Part shown: piece by piece, positions 1 to 7,640 of the stretch
Numbering within the stretch: the stretch's first letter is position 1
Layout: each line of letters begins with the position of its first letter
NCBI RefSeq assembly: GCF_020162115.1
Contig: NZ_CP083911.1
Location: forward strand, 2,686,001 to 2,750,000
Source of the DNA: Tepidimonas taiwanensis
GTDB taxonomy: Bacteria > Pseudomonadota > Gammaproteobacteria > Burkholderiales > Burkholderiaceae_C
Direction: 5' to 3'
Length of the DNA: 64,000 bases
The notes under the pieces: model-generated
What the model was told of the DNA's origin: nothing
Database searches by the model: none
The model's input: only the letters and a program-made list of their open reading frames with translations
Translations under genes and position numbers: made by a program

Positions 1-53
1 AGACTGATCTCCTCGGCCGTGGTGGCCCAGGGATTCAAGTTGGGACTTTCATC
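1..53 (+). other. Gap upstream of rplN
   Basis: Short non-assigned stretch at the window edge. In the usual spc order rpsQ would end just upstream, but none of the three frames gives a recognisable S17 C-terminus, so I do not call a partial gene. A weak purine stretch precedes the rplN ATG. Confidence 0.3.
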
Positions 54-422
54 ATGATCCAAACGCAAACTCGACTCGATGTTGCTGACAACACGGGTGC
101 CAAGTCCGTGATGTGCATCAAGGTGCTCGGCGGCTCCAAGCGCCGCTACGCCAGCGTGGGCGACATCATCAAGGTCAGCATCAAGGAAGCCGCGCCGCGG
201 GGCCGCGTCAAGAAGGGCGAGGTCTACAACGCGGTGGTGGTGCGCACGGCCAAGGGCATTCGTCGTCCCGACGGCGCGCTCATCAAGTTCGACGGCAACG
301 CCGCCGTTCTGCTCAACAACAAGCTGGAGCCGATCGGCACCCGCATCTTCGGCCCGGTCACGCGCGAGCTGCGCACCGAGCGCTTCATGAAGATCGTGTC
401 CCTGGCGCCCGAAGTTCTCTGA
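54..422 (+). CDS. rplN: 50S ribosomal protein L14
   Basis: Large-subunit protein uL14, which contacts 16S rRNA at an intersubunit bridge. The 122-residue product has the family's full length and begins with the typical MIQTQTRLDVADNTGAK-type N-terminus; the conserved basic KRRYASVGDIIKVSIKEA strand and the C-terminal GPVTRELR segment are present. It opens the visible part of the spc operon and is followed after 9 bases by rplX, exactly as in most bacteria. Expression should be part of the long ribosomal transcript entering from the left edge. Confidence 0.98.
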   Translation: MIQTQTRLDVADNTGAKSVMCIKVLGGSKRRYASVGDIIKVSIKEAAPRGRVKKGEVYNAVVVRTAKGIRRPDGALIKFDGNAAVLLNNKLEPIGTRIFGPVTRELRTERFMKIVSLAPEVL

Positions 423-431
423 GGAACCGTC

Positions 432-752
432 ATGAACAAGATCCGTACAGGCGACGAAGTCATCGTCATCGCGGGGCGCGACAAGGGCAAGCGTGGTCGC
501 GTGCTGCGCCGTGCCGACGAGCAGCGCGTGGTGGTCGAGGGCGTCAATGTGGTCAAGAAGCACGTGCGCCCCAACCCGCTCAAGGGCGTGCCGGGCGGCA
601 TCGTCGAGAAGACCATGCCCATCCACCAGTCCAACGTCGCCATCTACAACCCCACCACCGGCAAGGCCGATCGCGTGGGCATCAAGGTGCTGGCCGACGG
701 CAAGAAGGTGCGCGTCTACAAGTCCAGCGGCGAAGAAATCAAGGTGGCATGA
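432..752 (+). CDS. rplX: 50S ribosomal protein L24
   Basis: uL24, an assembly-initiator protein of the 50S subunit. The 106-residue product carries the KOW motif near its N-terminus (GDEVIVIAGRDKGKRGRV, about residues 7-24) and the conserved NVVKKHVRPNP stretch. Length matches the family. It lies between rplN and rplE; its stop codon sits 2 bases before the preferred rplE ATG, consistent with translational coupling. Confidence 0.98.
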   Translation: MNKIRTGDEVIVIAGRDKGKRGRVLRRADEQRVVVEGVNVVKKHVRPNPLKGVPGGIVEKTMPIHQSNVAIYNPTTGKADRVGIKVLADGKKVRVYKSSGEEIKVA

Positions 753-754
753 CC

Positions 755-1294
755 ATGGCACGTTTCCAACAGCTCTACCGCGAAAAGATCGCGCCGGCGC
801 TGCAGAAGCAGTTCGGCTACAAGTCCGTCATGGAGGTGCCGCGCATCACCAAGATCACGCTCAACATGGGCGTGGGTGAGGCGGTGGCCGACAAGAAGGT
901 GCTGGAAAACGCCGTCGCCGACCTGACCAAGATCGCGGGCCAGAAGCCCGTCGTGACCCGCGCCCGCAAGGCGATCGCCGGGTTCAAGATCCGCGAAGGG
1001 CAGCCCATTGGCTGCATGGTCACGCTGCGTGGCGCGCGCATGTACGAATTCCTGGACCGCTTCGTGACGATCGCGCTGCCGCGCGTGCGTGACTTCCGCG
1101 GGATCTCGGGCCGCGCGTTCGACGGCCGCGGCAACTACAACATCGGCGTCAAAGAGCAGATCATCTTCCCCGAGATCGAGTACGACAAGGTCGACGCGGT
1201 GCGGGGTCTGAACATCAGCATCACGACGACGGCCAAGACCGACGACGAGTGCAAGGCGCTGCTCGCCGGTTTCCGTTTCCCGTTCAAGAACTGA
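755..1294 (+). CDS. rplE: 50S ribosomal protein L5
   Basis: uL5 binds 5S rRNA and contacts the P-site tRNA. The product from the ATG at 755 has 179 residues, the standard length, starting MARFQQLYREKIAPAL; an in-frame ATG six bases earlier (749) overlaps the rplX stop but sits too close to the AAGGTG ribosome-binding site at 741-746, which is 8 bases from 755. Conserved segments VPRITKITLNMGVGEA, GRGNYNIGVKEQ and ISITTTAKTDDE are all present. Order rplX-rplE-rpsN is canonical. Confidence 0.97.
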   Translation: MARFQQLYREKIAPALQKQFGYKSVMEVPRITKITLNMGVGEAVADKKVLENAVADLTKIAGQKPVVTRARKAIAGFKIREGQPIGCMVTLRGARMYEFLDRFVTIALPRVRDFRGISGRAFDGRGNYNIGVKEQIIFPEIEYDKVDAVRGLNISITTTAKTDDECKALLAGFRFPFKN

Positions 1295-1302
1295 GGTGGT
1301 CC

Positions 1303-1608
1303 GTGGCTAAGCAAGCACTGCTCCAGCGTGAACTCAAGCGCGACAAGCTGGTCGCCAAGTTCGCCAACAAGTACAACGAGTTGAAGGCCATCGCCAAGGA
1401 CGCCAAGCGCAGCCCCGAGGAGCGCGACGCCGCGCGCGCCGCGCTGCAGAAGCTGCCGCGCAACGCCAACCCGACGCGCCAGCGCAACCGCTGCGGCATC
1501 ACCGGCCGCCCGCGCGGGACGTTCAAGCAATTCGGTCTGGCCCGCACCAAGATTCGCGAGCTGGCGTTCGCCGGTGAGATCCCCGGCGTGATCAAGGCCA
1601 GCTGGTAA
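1303..1608 (+). CDS. rpsN: 30S ribosomal protein S14, zinc-independent
   Basis: uS14 of the 30S head. The start is a GTG at 1303, 8 bases after the rplE stop, preceded by GAGGTGG; this gives 101 residues, the length of the long zinc-independent (C-minus) S14 class. Only one cysteine is seen (RCGIT), so the paired CXXC zinc knuckles of the short form are absent, as expected for this class. The C-terminal GLARTKIRELAFAGEIPGV is conserved. Confidence 0.97.
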   Translation: MAKQALLQRELKRDKLVAKFANKYNELKAIAKDAKRSPEERDAARAALQKLPRNANPTRQRNRCGITGRPRGTFKQFGLARTKIRELAFAGEIPGVIKASW

Positions 1609-1628
1609 GGCGCGAAGGAGAACCCCAA

Positions 1629-2024
1629 ATGAGCATGAGTGATCCGATCGCCGACATGCTGACCCGCATCCGCAACGCGCAGATGGTCGAGAAGGCCTCT
1701 GTGACGATGCCGGCTTCGAAGCTGAAGACCGCCATCGCCCAGGTGCTCAAGGATGAGGGCTACATCGACGGCTTCCAGGTCAAGGAAGAAGGCGGCAAGA
1801 AAGAGCTCGAGATCGCGCTCAAGTACTACGCCGGCCGTCCGGTCATCGAGCGCATCGAGCGCGTCAGCCGCCCGGGCCTGCGCGTCTACCGCGGCGCCAA
1901 GTCCATCCCCCAGGTCATGAACGGGCTGGGCGTGGCCATCGTCACCACGCCCAAGGGCGTGATGACCGATCGCAAGGCGCGTGCTGCCGGTGTCGGCGGC
2001 GAAGTCTTGTGCTACGTCGCCTGA
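1629..2024 (+). CDS. rpsH: 30S ribosomal protein S8
   Basis: uS8 binds helix 21 of 16S rRNA and in E. coli represses the spc operon by binding its mRNA. The 131-residue product starts MSMSDPIADMLTRIRNAQ and ends with the conserved GVGGEVLCYVA. GAAGGAG at about 1615-1621 is the ribosome-binding site. Whether S8 autoregulation occurs here cannot be judged, because I did not fold the rplX-rplE region where the E. coli target lies. Confidence 0.98.
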   Translation: MSMSDPIADMLTRIRNAQMVEKASVTMPASKLKTAIAQVLKDEGYIDGFQVKEEGGKKELEIALKYYAGRPVIERIERVSRPGLRVYRGAKSIPQVMNGLGVAIVTTPKGVMTDRKARAAGVGGEVLCYVA

Positions 2025-2049
2025 TGCGGGGCAGGAAGGAGCAATACCA

Positions 2050-2583
2050 ATGTCTCGTGTAGCGAAAGCCGCCATCACCATCCCGCAAGGCGTCGAGGTG
2101 GCGATTGGCCAGGACAGCATCAACGTCAAGGGTGCGCTGGGTGCGCTGAGCCTGCCGCTCAACCCGCGCGTCAAGGTGGTGCAAGACGGTGGCAAACTCA
2201 CCTTTGCCCCCACCGACGACACGCGCGAAGCCGATGCGCTCAGCGGCACGGTGCGCCAGCTCGTCAACAACATGGTCATCGGTGTCAGCAAGGGCTTCGA
2301 GCGCAAGCTGACGCTGGTGGGCGTGGGTTACAAGGCCGCCGCGCAGGGCAACAAGCTCAACATCAACGTCGGGTTCTCGCACCCGGTGGAAATCGAGATG
2401 CCGGCCGGCATCAAGGCCGAGACGCCGACGCCGACCGAGATCCTGATCAAGGGTGCGGACCGTCAGCGCGTGGGCCAGGTCGCCGCCGAAGTGCGGGCGG
2501 TGCGTCCCCCCGAGCCCTACAAGGGCAAGGGCATCCGGTATGCGGATGAGAAGGTCGTCATCAAAGAGACCAAGAAGAAGTGA
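2050..2583 (+). CDS. rplF: 50S ribosomal protein L6
   Basis: uL6, located near the factor-binding site of the 50S subunit. The ATG at 2050, preceded by GGAAGGAG, gives 177 residues, the family length, starting MSRVAKAAITIPQGVEV. The two-domain protein has GFERKLTLVGVGYKA in the middle and the signature region PPEPYKGKGIRY near the C-terminus. Longer open frame upstream overlaps rpsH and is not needed. Confidence 0.97.
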   Translation: MSRVAKAAITIPQGVEVAIGQDSINVKGALGALSLPLNPRVKVVQDGGKLTFAPTDDTREADALSGTVRQLVNNMVIGVSKGFERKLTLVGVGYKAAAQGNKLNINVGFSHPVEIEMPAGIKAETPTPTEILIKGADRQRVGQVAAEVRAVRPPEPYKGKGIRYADEKVVIKETKKK

Positions 2584-2594
2584 GGACAGCGAAC

Positions 2595-2960
2595 ATGTTG
2601 AACAAGAAAGAACAGCGTTTGCGCCGCGCTCGCCAGACCCGCATCCGCATCGCCCAGCAGGGTGCCGTGCGCCTCGCCGTGCACCGCACCAACCTGCACA
2701 TCTACGCCAACATCATCTCCAGCGACGGCGGCCGCGTGCTGGCCTCTGCGTCGACGCTGGAGCCCGAGGTGCGCGCGCAGCTCGGCGGTCACGGCAAGGG
2801 TGGCAATGTCGCCGCCGCGGCCCTGATCGGCAAGCGCATCGCCGAGAAGGCCAAGGCCGCCGGCATCGAGAAGGTGGCGTTCGACCGCTCGGGCTTTGCC
2901 TACCACGGCCGTGTCAAGGCGCTGGCCGAGGCCGCGCGTGAAGCCGGCCTGCAATTCTGA
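2595..2960 (+). CDS. rplR: 50S ribosomal protein L18
   Basis: uL18, which with L5 and L25 binds 5S rRNA. Start chosen at the ATG at 2595 (GAGGACAG ribosome-binding site), giving 121 residues MLNKKEQRLRRARQTRIR; an upstream in-frame ATG at 2580 overlaps the rplF stop and adds only five residues. The conserved AEKAKAAGIEKVAFDRSGF and YHGRVKALAEAAREAGL segments are intact. Confidence 0.96.
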   Translation: MLNKKEQRLRRARQTRIRIAQQGAVRLAVHRTNLHIYANIISSDGGRVLASASTLEPEVRAQLGGHGKGGNVAAAALIGKRIAEKAKAAGIEKVAFDRSGFAYHGRVKALAEAAREAGLQF

Positions 2961-2977
2961 CGCAGCAGGTGACGCAA

Positions 2978-3496
2978 ATGGCAAAAATGCAAGCGAATGT
3001 GAAGACCGAGGGCAACGACGACGGCCTGCGCGAGAAGATGATCGCGGTCAACCGCGTGACCAAGGTGGTCAAGGGCGGCCGCATCATGGGCTTCGCGGCG
3101 CTGACCGTGGTCGGCGACGGCGACGGCCGCATCGGCATGGGCAAGGGCAAGGCGCGTGAAGTGCCGGTGTCCGTGCAAAAGGCGATGGACGAAGCCCGCC
3201 GCAGCATGTTCAAGGTGTCGCTCAAGGGTGGCACGCTGCACCACGAGGTCAAGGGCCACCACGGCGCCTCCACCGTCATCATGATGCCGGCGCCGAAGGG
3301 CACGGGCATCATCGCCGGTGGTCCGATGCGCGCGGTGTTCGAGGTGATGGGCATCACCGACGTCGTGGCCAAGAGCCATGGCTCGACCAACCCCTACAAC
3401 CTGGTGCGCGCGACGCTGGACGCGCTGCGCAAGTCGACCACGCCGGCCGAGGTCGCCGCCAAGCGCGGCAAGTCGGTCGAAGAGCTCGTGGGCTGA
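2978..3496 (+). CDS. rpsE: 30S ribosomal protein S5
   Basis: uS5, a 30S body protein important for decoding accuracy and the mRNA entry channel. From the ATG at 2978 the product has 172 residues (MAKMQANVKTEGNDD), matching betaproteobacterial S5; a GTG at 2969 would add three residues. The S5 double-stranded RNA-binding fold is visible in LREKMIAVNRVTKVVKGGR, followed by the GKGKAREVP loop and the C-terminal KSHGSTNPYNLVRAT signature. Confidence 0.97.
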   Translation: MAKMQANVKTEGNDDGLREKMIAVNRVTKVVKGGRIMGFAALTVVGDGDGRIGMGKGKAREVPVSVQKAMDEARRSMFKVSLKGGTLHHEVKGHHGASTVIMMPAPKGTGIIAGGPMRAVFEVMGITDVVAKSHGSTNPYNLVRATLDALRKSTTPAEVAAKRGKSVEELVG

Positions 3497-3509
3497 TCGG
3501 GAGAACGCG

Positions 3510-3692
3510 ATGACGACCCCCAACACCGTCAAAGTCAAGCTGGTGCGCAGCCCGATCGGCTGCAAGGCATCGCACCGCGCCACGGTGCGCGGGCTGGGCC
3601 TGCGCAAACTCGGCAGCGTGCGCGAACTGCAGGACACGCCGGCCGTGCGCGGCATGATCAACAAGGTGAGCTACCTGGTGCAGGTGCTCTGA
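3510..3692 (+). CDS. rpmD: 50S ribosomal protein L30
   Basis: uL30, a small 50S surface protein. The ATG at 3510 (GGGAGAA ribosome-binding site) gives 60 residues with the family signature VKLVRSPIGCKASHRATVRG and the C-terminal VRGMINKVSYLVQV. It sits in its usual place between rpsE and rplO, with 13 bases on either side. Confidence 0.96.
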   Translation: MTTPNTVKVKLVRSPIGCKASHRATVRGLGLRKLGSVRELQDTPAVRGMINKVSYLVQVL

Positions 3693-3705
3693 TCGGAGAC
3701 TCGTG

Positions 3706-4137
3706 ATGGATCTCAACACCCTCAAACCCGCCGCGGGCTCGAAGAAGCCGCGCCGTCGCGTCGGCCGTGGCATCGGCTCGGGTCTCGGCAAGACCGGCGG
3801 CCGCGGTCACAAGGGCCAGAAGTCGCGCTCCGGTGGCTTCCACAAGGTGGGCTTCGAAGGCGGCCAGATGCCGCTGCAGCGCCGCCTGCCCAAGCGTGGC
3901 TTCAAGTCGCAGTCGCTCAAGTTCAACGCCGAGGTGACGCTGGCCGATCTGCAGGCGCTGGGGCAGTCCGAAGTGGACCTGCTCACGCTCAAGCAGGCGG
4001 GCCTCGTGCCGCAACTCGCGAAGAAGGTCAAGGTCATCAAGACCGGTGAGATCAGCATCGCCGTCAAGCTGACCAACGTCGCCGCGACCGCGGGTGCCAA
4101 GGCCGCGATCGAGGCGGCGGGCGGCTCGGTGGCCTGA
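3706..4137 (+). CDS. rplO: 50S ribosomal protein L15
   Basis: uL15, a late-assembling 50S protein. The ATG at 3706 gives 143 residues; the GTG at 3703 directly before it would add one methionine. The Gly/Lys-rich N-terminus (GRGIGSGLGKTGGRGHKGQK, residues about 22-41) and the GFEGGQMPLQRRLPKRGF segment are diagnostic. Followed by secY after 29 bases. Confidence 0.97.
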   Translation: MDLNTLKPAAGSKKPRRRVGRGIGSGLGKTGGRGHKGQKSRSGGFHKVGFEGGQMPLQRRLPKRGFKSQSLKFNAEVTLADLQALGQSEVDLLTLKQAGLVPQLAKKVKVIKTGEISIAVKLTNVAATAGAKAAIEAAGGSVA

Positions 4138-4166
4138 TCGGACGCGCAACGCGACGGGAATCGCTC

Positions 4167-5483
4167 GTGGCCACCAACGCAACGACTCTGGCCAAGACCG
4201 GCAAGTTCGGCGACCTGCGTCGCCGGCTGGTGTTTTTGCTGCTGGCCTTGGTGGTGTACCGCATCGGGGCGCACATCCCCGTGCCCGGCATCGACCCGGT
4301 GCAGCTCGAGCAGCTCTTCAAGGGGCAGCAGGGCGGCATCCTGAGCCTGTTCAACATGTTCTCGGGCGGGGCGCTGTCGCGCTTCACGGTGTTCGCGCTC
4401 GGGATCATGCCGTACATCTCGGCGTCCATCATCATGCAGTTGATGACGTACGCGGTGCCGGCGTTCGAGCAGCTCAAGAAGGAAGGCGAAGCCGGCCGGC
4501 GCAAGATCACCCAGTACACGCGCTACGGCACGCTGGTCCTGGCGGTCTTCCAGGCGCTGGGAATCGCGCTGGCGCTGGAAGGGTCGCCGGGGCTGGTGAT
4601 CGACCCGGGCCTCGGGTTCCGCTTCACCGCGGTGGTCAGCCTCGTGGCGGGCACGATGTTCCTGATGTGGCTGGGCGAGCAGATCACCGAGCGCGGGCTG
4701 GGCAACGGGATTTCGATCCTGATCTTCGCGGGGATCGCCGCGGGACTGCCCAACGCGATCGGTGGTTTGCTGGAACTGGTGCGCACCGGGGCGATGAGCA
4801 TCCTGGCGGCGATCTTCATCGTCGCACTGGTGGTGGTCGTCACCTACGGCGTGGTGTTCGTCGAGCGTGGCCAGCGCCGCATCCTCGTCAACTACGCGCG
4901 CCGCCAGGTCGGCAACAAGATCTACGGGGGCCAGGCGTCGCACCTGCCGCTCAAGCTCAACATGGCCGGCGTGATCCCGCCGATCTTCGCCTCCTCGATC
5001 ATCCTGTTGCCCACGACCGTGGTGAGCTGGATGAGCACGGGCGACGGTACGCGCTGGCTGCGCGATCTGGCGGCGGCGCTGTCGCCGGGGCAGCCGATCT
5101 ACGTGGCGTTCTACGCCGCAGCGATCGTGTTCTTCTGCTTCTTCTACACGGCGCTCGTCTTCAACAGCCGCGAGACCGCCGACAACCTGAAGAAGAGCGG
5201 CGCGTTCATCCCCGGGATCCGTCCCGGTGACCAGACCGCGCGCTACATCGACAAGATCCTGCTGCGCCTGACGGCGGTGGGGGCGGTGTACATCACGCTG
5301 GTGTGCCTGCTGCCCGAGTTCCTGATCCTGAAGTACAACGTGCCGTTCTATTTCGGTGGCACGTCGCTGCTGATCATCGTCGTGGTGACGATGGACTTCA
5401 TGGCCCAGGTGCAGAACTACGTGATGTCGCAGCAGTACGAGTCGCTGTTGAAGAAGGCCTCGTTCAAGGCCTCGGGTGCGTGA
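4167..5483 (+). CDS. secY: Protein translocase subunit SecY
   Basis: Central channel subunit of the SecYEG inner-membrane translocon. The GTG start at 4167 gives 438 residues with about ten predicted membrane segments; the first follows RRRLVFLLLALVVYRIGAHIPVPG, a SecY hallmark, and SLFNMFSGGALSRFTVFALGIMPYI is another (residues about 55-80). The cytoplasmic loop ahead of the last segments contains PGIRPG. Position between rplO and infA/rpmJ is canonical. No clear frameshift or truncation. Confidence 0.98.
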   Translation: MATNATTLAKTGKFGDLRRRLVFLLLALVVYRIGAHIPVPGIDPVQLEQLFKGQQGGILSLFNMFSGGALSRFTVFALGIMPYISASIIMQLMTYAVPAFEQLKKEGEAGRRKITQYTRYGTLVLAVFQALGIALALEGSPGLVIDPGLGFRFTAVVSLVAGTMFLMWLGEQITERGLGNGISILIFAGIAAGLPNAIGGLLELVRTGAMSILAAIFIVALVVVVTYGVVFVERGQRRILVNYARRQVGNKIYGGQASHLPLKLNMAGVIPPIFASSIILLPTTVVSWMSTGDGTRWLRDLAAALSPGQPIYVAFYAAAIVFFCFFYTALVFNSRETADNLKKSGAFIPGIRPGDQTARYIDKILLRLTAVGAVYITLVCLLPEFLILKYNVPFYFGGTSLLIIVVVTMDFMAQVQNYVMSQQYESLLKKASFKASGA

Positions 5484-5487
5484 GAAC

Positions 5488-5706
5488 ATGGCGAAGGACG
5501 ATGTCATCGAGATGCAGGGTGAGGTGATCGAAAACCTCCCCAACGCCACCTTCCGGGTCAAGCTGGAAAATGGCCACGTCGTGCTGGGGCATATCTCCGG
5601 GAAGATGCGCATGCACTACATCCGCATCCTGCCCGGCGACAAGGTCAAGGTCGAGCTGACGCCCTACGACCTGACGCGTGCCCGCATCGTGTTCCGCGCC
5701 AAGTGA
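5488..5706 (+). CDS. infA: Translation initiation factor IF-1
   Basis: S1-like OB-fold factor binding the ribosomal A site during initiation. The ATG at 5488 gives 72 residues (MAKDDVIEMQGEVIENLPN), the universal length; a GTG at 5476 would overlap the secY end and add four residues. The C-terminal PYDLTRARIVFRAK is conserved. It follows secY by 4 bases. Some Burkholderiales carry a second infA elsewhere; this copy is the ribosomal-operon one. Confidence 0.96.
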   Translation: MAKDDVIEMQGEVIENLPNATFRVKLENGHVVLGHISGKMRMHYIRILPGDKVKVELTPYDLTRARIVFRAK

Positions 5707-5740
5707 GCGATCGATCCAGAGACGTTTTTAGGAGAGCAAC

Positions 5741-5854
5741 ATGCGAGTTTCGGCTTCCGTCAAGAAAATGTGCCGCAACTGTAAGATCATCCGTCGCCAT
5801 GGCGTCGTGCGCGTGATTTGCACCGACCCGCGACACAAGCAGCGTCAAGGCTGA
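5741..5854 (+). CDS. rpmJ: 50S ribosomal protein L36
   Basis: Tiny 37-residue bL36 protein read directly from the sequence: MRVSASVKKMCRNCKII and so on, ending DPRHKQRQG. The zinc ligands of the zinc-containing (C-plus) form are all there: Cys11, Cys14, Cys27 and His32. An AGGAGAG ribosome-binding site at 5730-5736 precedes the ATG. It lies between infA and rpsM, the usual site. Confidence 0.97.
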   Translation: MRVSASVKKMCRNCKIIRRHGVVRVICTDPRHKQRQG

Positions 5855-5872
5855 TTCGAGTAGAGGACCACC

Positions 5873-6238
5873 ATGGCACGTATTGCTGGTATCAACATTC
5901 CGCCGCACAAGCACGCCGAAATCGGCTTGACGGCGATCTACGGCATCGGCCGCACGCGCGCGCGTCAGATCTGCGACGCCTGCGGGATTCCGTATTCGAA
6001 AAAGATCAAAGACCTGACGGACGCCGAGCTGGAAAAGGTGCGTGAACAGGTCGGTCAGTTCACGATCGAGGGCGACCTGCGTCGTGAAGTGACGATGAAC
6101 ATCAAGCGTCTGATGGACATCGGCTGCTACCGCGGTTTCCGTCACCGCCGCGGCCTGCCGGTGCGGGGCCAGCGCACCAAGACCAACGCGCGCACGCGCA
6201 AGGGTCCGCGCAAGGCCGCCCAGCCGCTGAAGAAGTAA
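5873..6238 (+). CDS. rpsM: 30S ribosomal protein S13
   Basis: uS13 of the 30S head, contacting L5 and P-site tRNA. The 121-residue product begins MARIAGINIPPHKHAEIGLT and shows the helix-two-turn-helix region YGIGRTRARQIC and the basic tail GLPVRGQRTKTNARTRKGP. A GAGGACC site precedes the ATG. First gene of the classical alpha operon order rpsM-rpsK-rpsD-rpoA-rplQ. Confidence 0.98.
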   Translation: MARIAGINIPPHKHAEIGLTAIYGIGRTRARQICDACGIPYSKKIKDLTDAELEKVREQVGQFTIEGDLRREVTMNIKRLMDIGCYRGFRHRRGLPVRGQRTKTNARTRKGPRKAAQPLKK

Positions 6239-6259
6239 TCCGCCGCATAAAGGACAGTC

Positions 6260-6664
6260 ATGGCCAAGTCTCCCTCCGCCAACGCCGCGGCGCGCGTGCG
6301 CAAGAAGGTTCGCAAGAACATCGCCGACGGCATCGCGCACGTGCACGCGTCTTTCAACAACACCATCATCACCATCACCGACCGCCAGGGCAACGCGCTG
6401 GCCTGGGCGTCGGCCGGTGGCCAGGGCTTCAAGGGCTCGCGCAAGTCCACGCCGTTTGCCGCGCAGGTCGCCTCCGAAGCGGCCGGCCGTGCCGCGATGG
6501 AGCAGGGCATCAAGAACCTGGACGTCGAGATCAAAGGCCCCGGCCCGGGTCGCGAATCGTCGGTGCGCGCGCTGGGCGCCCTGGGCATCAAGATCACGTC
6601 GATTTCCGACGTGACGCCGGTGCCGCACAACGGCTGCCGTCCGCCGAAGCGTCGCCGCATCTAA
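6260..6664 (+). CDS. rpsK: 30S ribosomal protein S11
   Basis: uS11, part of the 30S platform near the E site. The 134-residue product has the conserved AHVHASFNNTIITITDRQGN (about residues 29-48) and the C-terminal DVTPVPHNGCRPPKRRRI. Its stop at 6662-6664 is followed by an unusually long 237-base gap before rpsD that contains promoter-like and terminator-like signals. Confidence 0.98.
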   Translation: MAKSPSANAAARVRKKVRKNIADGIAHVHASFNNTIITITDRQGNALAWASAGGQGFKGSRKSTPFAAQVASEAAGRAAMEQGIKNLDVEIKGPGPGRESSVRALGALGIKITSISDVTPVPHNGCRPPKRRRI

Positions 6665-6681
6665 AGCGGCACCGCGCGCGG

Positions 6682-6711
6682 TTGGCAAAAACGGGCCAAG
6701 TTCACTAAAAT
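6682..6711 (+). promoter_or_regulatory. Putative sigma-70 promoter upstream of rpsD
   Basis: TTGGCA (6682-6687) and TAAAAT (6706-6711) are separated by 18 bases; each box matches the consensus at five of six positions. It stands in an AT-rich island within the rpsK-rpsD gap and would start transcription near 6718, giving an rpsD leader of about 185 bases. It overlaps the hairpin listed next. Prediction from sequence only. Confidence 0.5.
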
Positions 6712-6723
6712 ACTTGGCTTTTT
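6695..6723 (+). terminator. Rho-independent terminator-like hairpin after rpsK
   Basis: GCCAAGT (6695-6701) pairs perfectly with ACTTGGC (6712-6718) around a 10-base loop and is followed by five T residues (6719-6723). A-rich sequence precedes the stem, so the element could act in either direction. The 7-bp stem is short, so partial termination or attenuation inside the alpha operon is more likely than a full stop. Confidence 0.5.
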
Positions 6724-6901
6724 GCAGTGTTGGGGGCGGCATTCGTCGATGTCGCTCTCATTTTTAGAGGACCACCGCCAGTGTGGGCCGTGGGGCGTCG
6801 AGCGGCGCGCGATGAACCGCGCGATCCGATACCCCTCCACCCGCTGGCTCCCGCAATGACCCGGTCGCGGGTGGGTTGCGGCAGTACGGAAAGGACAACC
6901 A

Positions 6902-7525
6902 GTGGCACGTTATCTCGGCCCCAAGGCCAAACTCTCCCGCCGTGAAGGCACCGACCTGTTCCTGAAGAGCGCGCGCCGCGCGATCAGCGACAAGGCCAAG
7001 TTCGACTCCAAGCCCGGCCAGCACGGTCGCACCTCCGGCTCGCGCACCTCGGACTTCGGCCTGCAGCTGCGCGAGAAGCAGAAGGTCAAGCGCATGTACG
7101 GCGTGCTGGAACGCCAGTTCCGCCGCTATTTCGCGGAAGCGGACCGTCGCCGCGGCAACACCGGTACGAACCTGCTCGCGATTCTGGAGTCGCGGCTGGA
7201 CAACGTCGTTTACCGCATGGGCTTTGCGTCCACCCGCGCCGAAGCGCGCCAGCTCGTGTCGCACAAGGGCATCAGCGTCAACGGCCAGACGGTCAACATC
7301 CCGTCGTACCTGGTCAGCCCCGGTGACGTGATCGCCGTGCGCGAGAAGGCCCGCAACCAGACGCGCGTCAAGGAAGCGCTGGAGCTGGCCAAGCAGGTCG
7401 GTTTCCCCGCTTGGGTCGAGGTGGCCGCCGACAAGTGCGAAGGCGTCTTCAAGAAGGTGCCGGACCGTGACGAGTTCGGCGCCGATATCAACGAATCGCT
7501 GATCGTCGAACTGTACTCGCGTTGA
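6902..7525 (+). CDS. rpsD: 30S ribosomal protein S4
   Basis: uS4 nucleates 30S assembly, helps form the mRNA entry helicase, and in E. coli represses the alpha operon. The GTG at 6902, preceded by GGAAAGGAC, gives 207 residues, a common length for the zinc-free class (no N-terminal cysteine knuckle: MARYLGPKAKLSRREGTDLF). The S4 RNA-binding domain lies around residues 97-160 (LESRLDNVVYRMGFASTRAE). It is flanked by a long leader upstream and a strong hairpin downstream, so its level may be set separately from its neighbours. Confidence 0.97.
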   Translation: MARYLGPKAKLSRREGTDLFLKSARRAISDKAKFDSKPGQHGRTSGSRTSDFGLQLREKQKVKRMYGVLERQFRRYFAEADRRRGNTGTNLLAILESRLDNVVYRMGFASTRAEARQLVSHKGISVNGQTVNIPSYLVSPGDVIAVREKARNQTRVKEALELAKQVGFPAWVEVAADKCEGVFKKVPDRDEFGADINESLIVELYSR

Positions 7526-7551
7526 TCCTCGGGCGTGCCCCATTGAAAGAG

Positions 7552-7585
7552 CCCGGATCCCGCGTGCCGCGGGGTCCGGGATTTT
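7552..7585 (+). terminator. Strong hairpin between rpsD and rpoA
   Basis: CCCGGATCCCGCG (7552-7564) and CGCGGGGTCCGGG (7568-7580) form a 13-bp stem with a single G-T wobble and a 3-base loop, followed by ATTTTG. It lies 27 bases after rpsD and 60 before rpoA. The T tract is short, so it may attenuate, or serve as a processing or stability element, rather than stop transcription fully. Confidence 0.55.
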
Positions 7586-7640
7586 GTGCTCCATCGGCCT
7601 GGAATCGGCTCACGAGCCGAGGGTATGGAAGGAAGTCCGA

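Noticed and set aside
1..53. Possible tail of rpsQ at the window edge
   Set aside because: No frame gives a recognisable S17 C-terminus.
3807..5612. A 601-codon minus-strand open frame opposite rplO and secY
   Set aside because: Antisense shadow with Arg/His-rich composition; both plus-strand genes are certain.
6727..6945. A 72-codon plus-strand open frame in the rpsK-rpsD gap
   Set aside because: No ribosome-binding site, overlaps the rpsD start and shows no conserved feature; the gap is better explained as a regulatory leader.
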